NCBI GenBank assembly: GCA_026387255.1
Contig: JAPLMA010000057.1
Coordinates: forward strand, 1-25,444
Direction: 5' to 3'
From: Candidatus Omnitrophota bacterium
GTDB taxonomy: Bacteria; Omnitrophota; Gorgyraeia; Gygaellales; Profunditerraquicolaceae
Length of the DNA: 25,444 nucleotides
In this document: one piece after another, positions 22,009 through 25,444 of the stretch
How the letters are laid out: each line of letters opens with the position of its first letter
Position numbering within the stretch: the stretch's first letter is position 1
Program-made: the position numbers and the translations under genes
Notes under the pieces: generated by a model
The model's database searches: none
Told to the model about the DNA's origin: nothing
What the model saw: only the letters and a program-made list of their open reading frames with translations

Positions 22009-22797
22009 TTACTTTTTCCGATAAGCCTCTAAATACGAATCACAATAAATATTTTTATTTAAAATGAGCTCCGCGGTAATTAGTGTATCCATTAGTTCTT
22101 TATCTTTAGGATCAAGTATAACAGAATCCAAACCAGATGCAACTGCCATCGTCAAAAATGTGCGATTAATCAGGCTGCGCGGCCGGGCGCCTTGAGAAAT
22201 ATTACTTAAGCCGATAATTGTTTTTGGGCTAGGCTTTGAAATCATCTTAAACTCAAGTATCGTTTCTAAAATATCTCTAATTTGGTTTTGCGCCACATTG
22301 ATCGGCATAACTATCGGATCAAGATACAATTCGGCAATCGGGAACCCCTTTTCACTAACCTGGTTAAGAATCATTGCTGCTAACTCCAGGCGTTGATCTT
22401 TGTTTTGTGGAATGCCCTTGGCGCTAATCGTTATTCCAATGAGCCCAGATCTATATTTTTTAGCCAGTGGAATAAGTATATCTAGTTTTTCTACATCTGC
22501 TGTCGTAGAATTAATTATAGTTTTATTCCTGGCAACCTTTAAACCTGCTTGGATAACTTTAGGATTACTGGAATCAAGGCAAAGCGGTTTATCCGTGACT
22601 TCTTGGACTACTTCCACCAACCAGGGCATATCGATTAAAGGGTTTTGGGAAGCCGGTCCGCAACATAGATCCAGCGCATCTGCACCGCTGGTAATTTGCT
22701 CTAATACGCAAGTTTGCACGATTTTTTTATCGTGGTTCTTAAGCGCCAAGGCAATGTTAGAGTACATCCCGTTAATTAACTCACCGACAATAAGCAT
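22009..22797 (-). CDS. acsE: Methyltetrahydrofolate:corrinoid/iron-sulfur protein methyltransferase
   Basis: Moves the methyl group from methyl-tetrahydrofolate to the cobalt of the corrinoid iron-sulfur protein, linking the methyl and carbonyl branches of the Wood-Ljungdahl pathway. The 262 residues align by eye end to end with the Moorella enzyme. The pterin-binding and catalytic residues fall at the same numbers: D75 (CLDSSNP), N96 (INSTTAD), D160 (YLDPIV) and N199 (GLSNISQG). The N-terminal GERINGM of Moorella is GELINGM here. It starts 2 nt after acsD with an AAGGAA ribosome site. The neighbours exclude a methionine synthase fragment. Confidence 0.95.
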   Translation of the reverse strand: MLIVGELINGMYSNIALALKNHDKKIVQTCVLEQITSGADALDLCCGPASQNPLIDMPWLVEVVQEVTDKPLCLDSSNPKVIQAGLKVARNKTIINSTTADVEKLDILIPLAKKYRSGLIGITISAKGIPQNKDQRLELAAMILNQVSEKGFPIAELYLDPIVMPINVAQNQIRDILETILEFKMISKPSPKTIIGLSNISQGARPRSLINRTFLTMAVASGLDSVILDPKDKELMDTLITAELILNKNIYCDSYLEAYRKK

Positions 22798-22799
22798 CT

Positions 22800-23735
22800 T
22801 TATTCCTTGAATAATGCTTCTATATGGCTACTGACAATCTGGGCAGCTTTAGGATGGCGCATGACCAAAAGATCCGCCCCGGATTGAATAAGGCTAGTGG
22901 CAGTAAGCGTTTCCCAGATAATTCCCTGCTCTGGGCTAGTTTTTGCCTCTTTGGTTCTCCAGGCCTCCTGGCCGACAAAACAAATAAAAGGCGAAGCTAA
23001 AGTTTTATCTCCGCTTAAAGCCGCCAACCTGGCCCTCTCCATAATGGAATAAGCATATTCCAAGCCATACCCTAATGCTCCGATCGTCGGATTGATCACA
23101 ATGCGCTCCAGGCTCAACCCCATATCCGAAATTAAAATATTCAACTGTTTGGCAATATTAATATCGATCGGGCTTTCCGCAATAATGCTATGGCCGTCGG
23201 CTAATACACTGGCCGTAAAAGTCTTATAATTATCCTGCACTGCGCAACCAATTAGGCAACGCTCCCCCCGAGCTGCCTCTGAACAGGCCGGCATAATCAG
23301 GTTATCTTTGGCATCATCACCACTGCCTATAATTATTAAAGGAACACTCACTTTACTTAGTAATGTAGAGATAAACTTAGCCGCACTTTGGGGACTTTTA
23401 TTGCCAAAATCAGGATGCGTTCCTTGCATCTTTAGGCAGAGCAATTCTGCCTTGTATTTATTAACGCAGATTTCCGCCCAGGCCAAGGGGTCATTTATTG
23501 CTTTGCCATATGCAGTGGTTAACTCTTCGTCGAAGTCATACGGAGCAATGTCTGAAATTTCAAAGGCAATCTTAGGTTTATTCGGAATAGCGCCTTCCTT
23601 AAATAGTAAAGGCAGGGTGCTTTGCCCGCCGATTTTTATAATATTGCTGCGAGAACCACCCTCTTCTTTTTTGGCTCCGATAATTACAGTCGAAATTACT
23701 CCCGACCATTTCTCAAGTGCTAGTGGTGCATCCAT
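22800..23735 (-). CDS. acsD: Corrinoid/iron-sulfur protein small subunit
   Basis: Small (beta) subunit of the corrinoid iron-sulfur protein that carries the methyl group to acetyl-CoA synthase; in this TIM-barrel subunit the corrinoid is capped. Recognised from VIIGAKKEEGGSRSNIIKIG, FEISDIAP, ICVNKYKAELLCLKMQGTHP, NYKTFTASVLADGHSIIAES, SPIDINIAKQLNILISDMGL, TIGALGYGLEYAYSIMERAR and DLLVMRHPKAA, which parallel the Moorella AcsD sequence. Length (311) is usual. The start overlaps the 3' end of cooC by 16 nt, with GGGAG 7 nt before the ATG. The large subunit acsC and acetyl-CoA synthase are not in the window. Confidence 0.95.
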   Translation of the reverse strand: MDAPLALEKWSGVISTVIIGAKKEEGGSRSNIIKIGGQSTLPLLFKEGAIPNKPKIAFEISDIAPYDFDEELTTAYGKAINDPLAWAEICVNKYKAELLCLKMQGTHPDFGNKSPQSAAKFISTLLSKVSVPLIIIGSGDDAKDNLIMPACSEAARGERCLIGCAVQDNYKTFTASVLADGHSIIAESPIDINIAKQLNILISDMGLSLERIVINPTIGALGYGLEYAYSIMERARLAALSGDKTLASPFICFVGQEAWRTKEAKTSPEQGIIWETLTATSLIQSGADLLVMRHPKAAQIVSSHIEALFKE

Positions 23736-24472
23736 ATTTGCTCTCCCAATAAATTAATCGTCGTTAAAATTTGCGCATCTGATTTTAAATCAAAAACTGA
23801 TCTACCTTCTAAACTTAACTGTTCAATTTGCGGCTCTGCCGGTAAATTGCCCAAATGATCTAAGCCGGTTTCCTTAATTTTATCCGGTTGAATATTTTTA
23901 TTAAAACGGTTAATCAAAAGAAAACTTTTTTTAACTTCAAATTTTAAGGCGCTGACTAAATCTATAATTTTTTTAGCTGATTTTAAGCCGATGCTCGAGG
24001 CATCCGAGACGACGAGCAATATATCCGCAGAACGCGTAGTGCGTCGAGACAAGTGCTCTAATCCGGCTTCATTATCCACAACTATATAATCATAATCCTT
24101 AATCAGGGAAGTCATCAGGCCGCGTAAAACATTATTTACGTAACAATAGCAGCCTGGACCTTCAGGCTTACCCATGCTTAATAAATCAAAACCATCTTCT
24201 TCCTGAATGGCGGTTTGAACTTGAAGCTGGATAAAGCGTTCTTTGGCCATACCCGCAGGGACTTTGTTTGGATCCAGAGATAGATTGTCAAGAATTGCAC
24301 CCACATTATTACCCGTCTGCACGCCTAAAATCTCTCCTAAATTGCTATTCGGGTCGGCATCGATGGCTAATACTGAACCCAATTTTTTTTCTTTTAAGAC
24401 GCGCACAATTAAAGCGGCGATCGTAGTTTTTCCTGTGCCACCTTTTCCGGCCAACGCAATAACATAACCCAT
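23720..24472 (-). CDS. cooC: CO dehydrogenase/acetyl-CoA synthase maturation ATPase
   Basis: CooC/AcsF-type MinD-like ATPase that helps insert nickel into CO dehydrogenase or acetyl-CoA synthase. The 250 residues start with a deviant Walker A, LAGKGGTGKTTIAAL (8-21), then AIDADPNSNLGEILG, the metal-binding CxC pair C108/C110 in GPGCYCYVNN, and VVDNEAGLEHLSRRTTR (Walker B region and dimer contacts). The ATG directly follows the acsV stop (TAAATG), and the 3' end overlaps acsD, so the three are tightly coupled. Whether it serves CODH or ACS cannot be told from sequence. Confidence 0.94.
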   Translation of the reverse strand: MGYVIALAGKGGTGKTTIAALIVRVLKEKKLGSVLAIDADPNSNLGEILGVQTGNNVGAILDNLSLDPNKVPAGMAKERFIQLQVQTAIQEEDGFDLLSMGKPEGPGCYCYVNNVLRGLMTSLIKDYDYIVVDNEAGLEHLSRRTTRSADILLVVSDASSIGLKSAKKIIDLVSALKFEVKKSFLLINRFNKNIQPDKIKETGLDHLGNLPAEPQIEQLSLEGRSVFDLKSDAQILTTINLLGEQIWMHH

Positions 24473-25444
24473 TTAAAATTTCACCGTGGGAAATTTTGTT
24501 AAATCTGTGTGCGGAAAAAATAACGCCTGGCTATATTCTTCCATGTACCCTGAATCAACGGATAGTTCAAAATATGTAATTTTAGATGCTAATTTATCCG
24601 CCATGGCCATCGCTTGAGCAGATAAAAGTATTTCTCGGGAACCGGCCAAAGAGCTATTACCGATAAAAATAAATTTAGAACGCTCTAAATCCGGCAATAA
24701 TCCGATACGAATAGCTTTCTCAATATCCAGGTAAGTGCCGAATCCCCCCGCGATAAATATCTTAGAAATAGCAGAAAATTCCAAAGCTAAATGTTTAACT
24801 AGAATAGCAGTGGCTGAATATATCGCCCCCTTAGAACGCTTAAGATTTTCAATGTCTGCCTCGTTAATTACAATATCCGCATCCGCCTGGATTTCTTCTT
24901 TAAAACAAACCACAAACTCCTGGCCATTATCGGTTGCCCGGATTCGTTTACCAGAAACCTTGATCTTGCCACCCTTATCAATTATTCCGGACTCTAACAT
25001 TTCGCTGAGTAAATCAATATAACCTGATCCACAAATTCCCCGGGGTGATTTATCCTGGATGGTTGAATATTTAACGCTAAAATCAGTTTTATCTATACTT
25101 ACCTTTTGAATTGCCCCGCTAGAGGCGCGCATGCCGCTAGTTACTCCGCTGCCTTCAAAAGCCGGGCCAGCGGATGCCGCGCAAGCAACTAGATAATCCC
25201 GATTACCTAAAACAATCTCTCCGTTTGTCCCAATATCAATTAAAATACAAGGATCCTCTTTTTGATATATACCACTGGATAAAATTCCGGCGGTGGTATC
25301 CCCGCCCACATAACTAGAAACCCCGGGAACACAACTAAGTAATCCTCTGGGGTTGATGTTTATCCCGGCTTCGGCGGCGCGTAAAACCGGTAGAAAATTA
25401 GCCGTAGGAACATACGGCTGGCGGCGGATATGCGCCGGATCCAT
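24473..25444 (-). CDS. acsV: Reductive activator of the corrinoid protein (RACo-like ASKHA ATPase), C-terminal part
   Basis: Reactivates the corrinoid iron-sulfur protein by ATP-driven reduction of inactive Co(II). The visible 323 residues are the C-terminal ASKHA region: RRQPYVPTANFLPVLRAAEA, VSSYVGGDTTAGIL, ILIDIGTNGEIVLGN (phosphate loop), AGPAFEGSGVTSGMRA, GICGSGYIDLLSEML and IFIAGGFGTYLDIEKA. Full-length members are about 600 residues with an N-terminal 2Fe-2S ferredoxin domain, so the start lies beyond 25444 and the ATG at the edge is internal. It is the first visible gene of the acs operon. Confidence 0.93.
   Translation of the reverse strand: MDPAHIRRQPYVPTANFLPVLRAAEAGININPRGLLSCVPGVSSYVGGDTTAGILSSGIYQKEDPCILIDIGTNGEIVLGNRDYLVACAASAGPAFEGSGVTSGMRASSGAIQKVSIDKTDFSVKYSTIQDKSPRGICGSGYIDLLSEMLESGIIDKGGKIKVSGKRIRATDNGQEFVVCFKEEIQADADIVINEADIENLKRSKGAIYSATAILVKHLALEFSAISKIFIAGGFGTYLDIEKAIRIGLLPDLERSKFIFIGNSSLAGSREILLSAQAMAMADKLASKITYFELSVDSGYMEEYSQALFFPHTDLTKFPTVKF

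Noticed and set aside
1..25444. CRISPR arrays, transposase genes, prophage, known riboswitches, rRNA
   Set aside because: No regularly spaced repeats, transposase or phage motifs, riboswitch core motifs or rRNA sequences were seen on either strand by eye.

Overview
The window is 25.4 kb of AT-rich bacterial chromosome, packed with short-spaced or overlapping genes. Nearly everything is read on the minus strand (right to left); one gene, a polysaccharide flippase, is on the plus strand. The gene set points to an uncultured strict anaerobe that fixes carbon or conserves energy through the Wood-Ljungdahl (acetyl-CoA) pathway. It also has c-di-GMP (PilZ) and c-di-AMP (CdaA) signalling, an archaeal-looking thymidylate synthase and tRNA genes without encoded CCA. 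The overall style resembles Omnitrophota (former OP3), but that placement is an impression from gene content and not a phylogeny.

Right end (about 25444 to 21926): a Wood-Ljungdahl carbonyl-branch operon, acsV (corrinoid protein reactivase, cut by the window edge) - cooC - acsD - acsE. Its stops and starts are coupled, and a tRNA-Met-type gene lies 9 nt after acsE. A bidirectional hairpin terminator separates it from the convergent flippase gene (20604-21875), which is bracketed by two 20-nt direct repeats sharing GGGACGGTTCT.

Middle (20504 to 13105): tilS, then a clear sigma70-type promoter and a housekeeping operon ftsH - folP - cdaA - a 42-residue CdaR-like membrane microprotein - pdxJ - acpS - nnrD. 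It covers membrane proteolysis, folate, c-di-AMP, pyridoxal phosphate, ACP activation and NAD(P)HX repair. Next come tRNA-Thr(UGU), tRNA-Tyr(GUA) and tRNA-Gly(UCC), the same order as the tRNA cluster in front of tufB in E. coli, but here followed by a PAS histidine kinase, a single-domain response regulator, thymidylate synthase and gpsA.

Left end (9393 to 1): tRNA-Pro(GGG), two PilZ proteins, then an aspartate-family block: hom, thrC, stand-alone coaB, a phosphoglycerate-mutase-like protein of the kind proposed to act as homoserine kinase, lysC, cimA and valS (cut by the window edge). Together these convert aspartate to threonine (aspartate-semialdehyde dehydrogenase is not in the window), start isoleucine synthesis from pyruvate plus acetyl-CoA, and charge tRNA-Val. 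Inside lysC a perfect Shine-Dalgarno sequence precedes an in-frame ATG, predicting a separate regulatory beta subunit.

Intergenic regions carry a dispersed repeat containing TCTAAATCCGAAA, GC-rich palindromes abutting stop codons, and the GGGACGGTTCT hairpins. No CRISPR array, insertion-sequence transposase, phage gene or rRNA was seen. The most interesting items are the CdaR-like microprotein, the internal lysC start, the repeat-bracketed flippase and the odd tRNA-Met.
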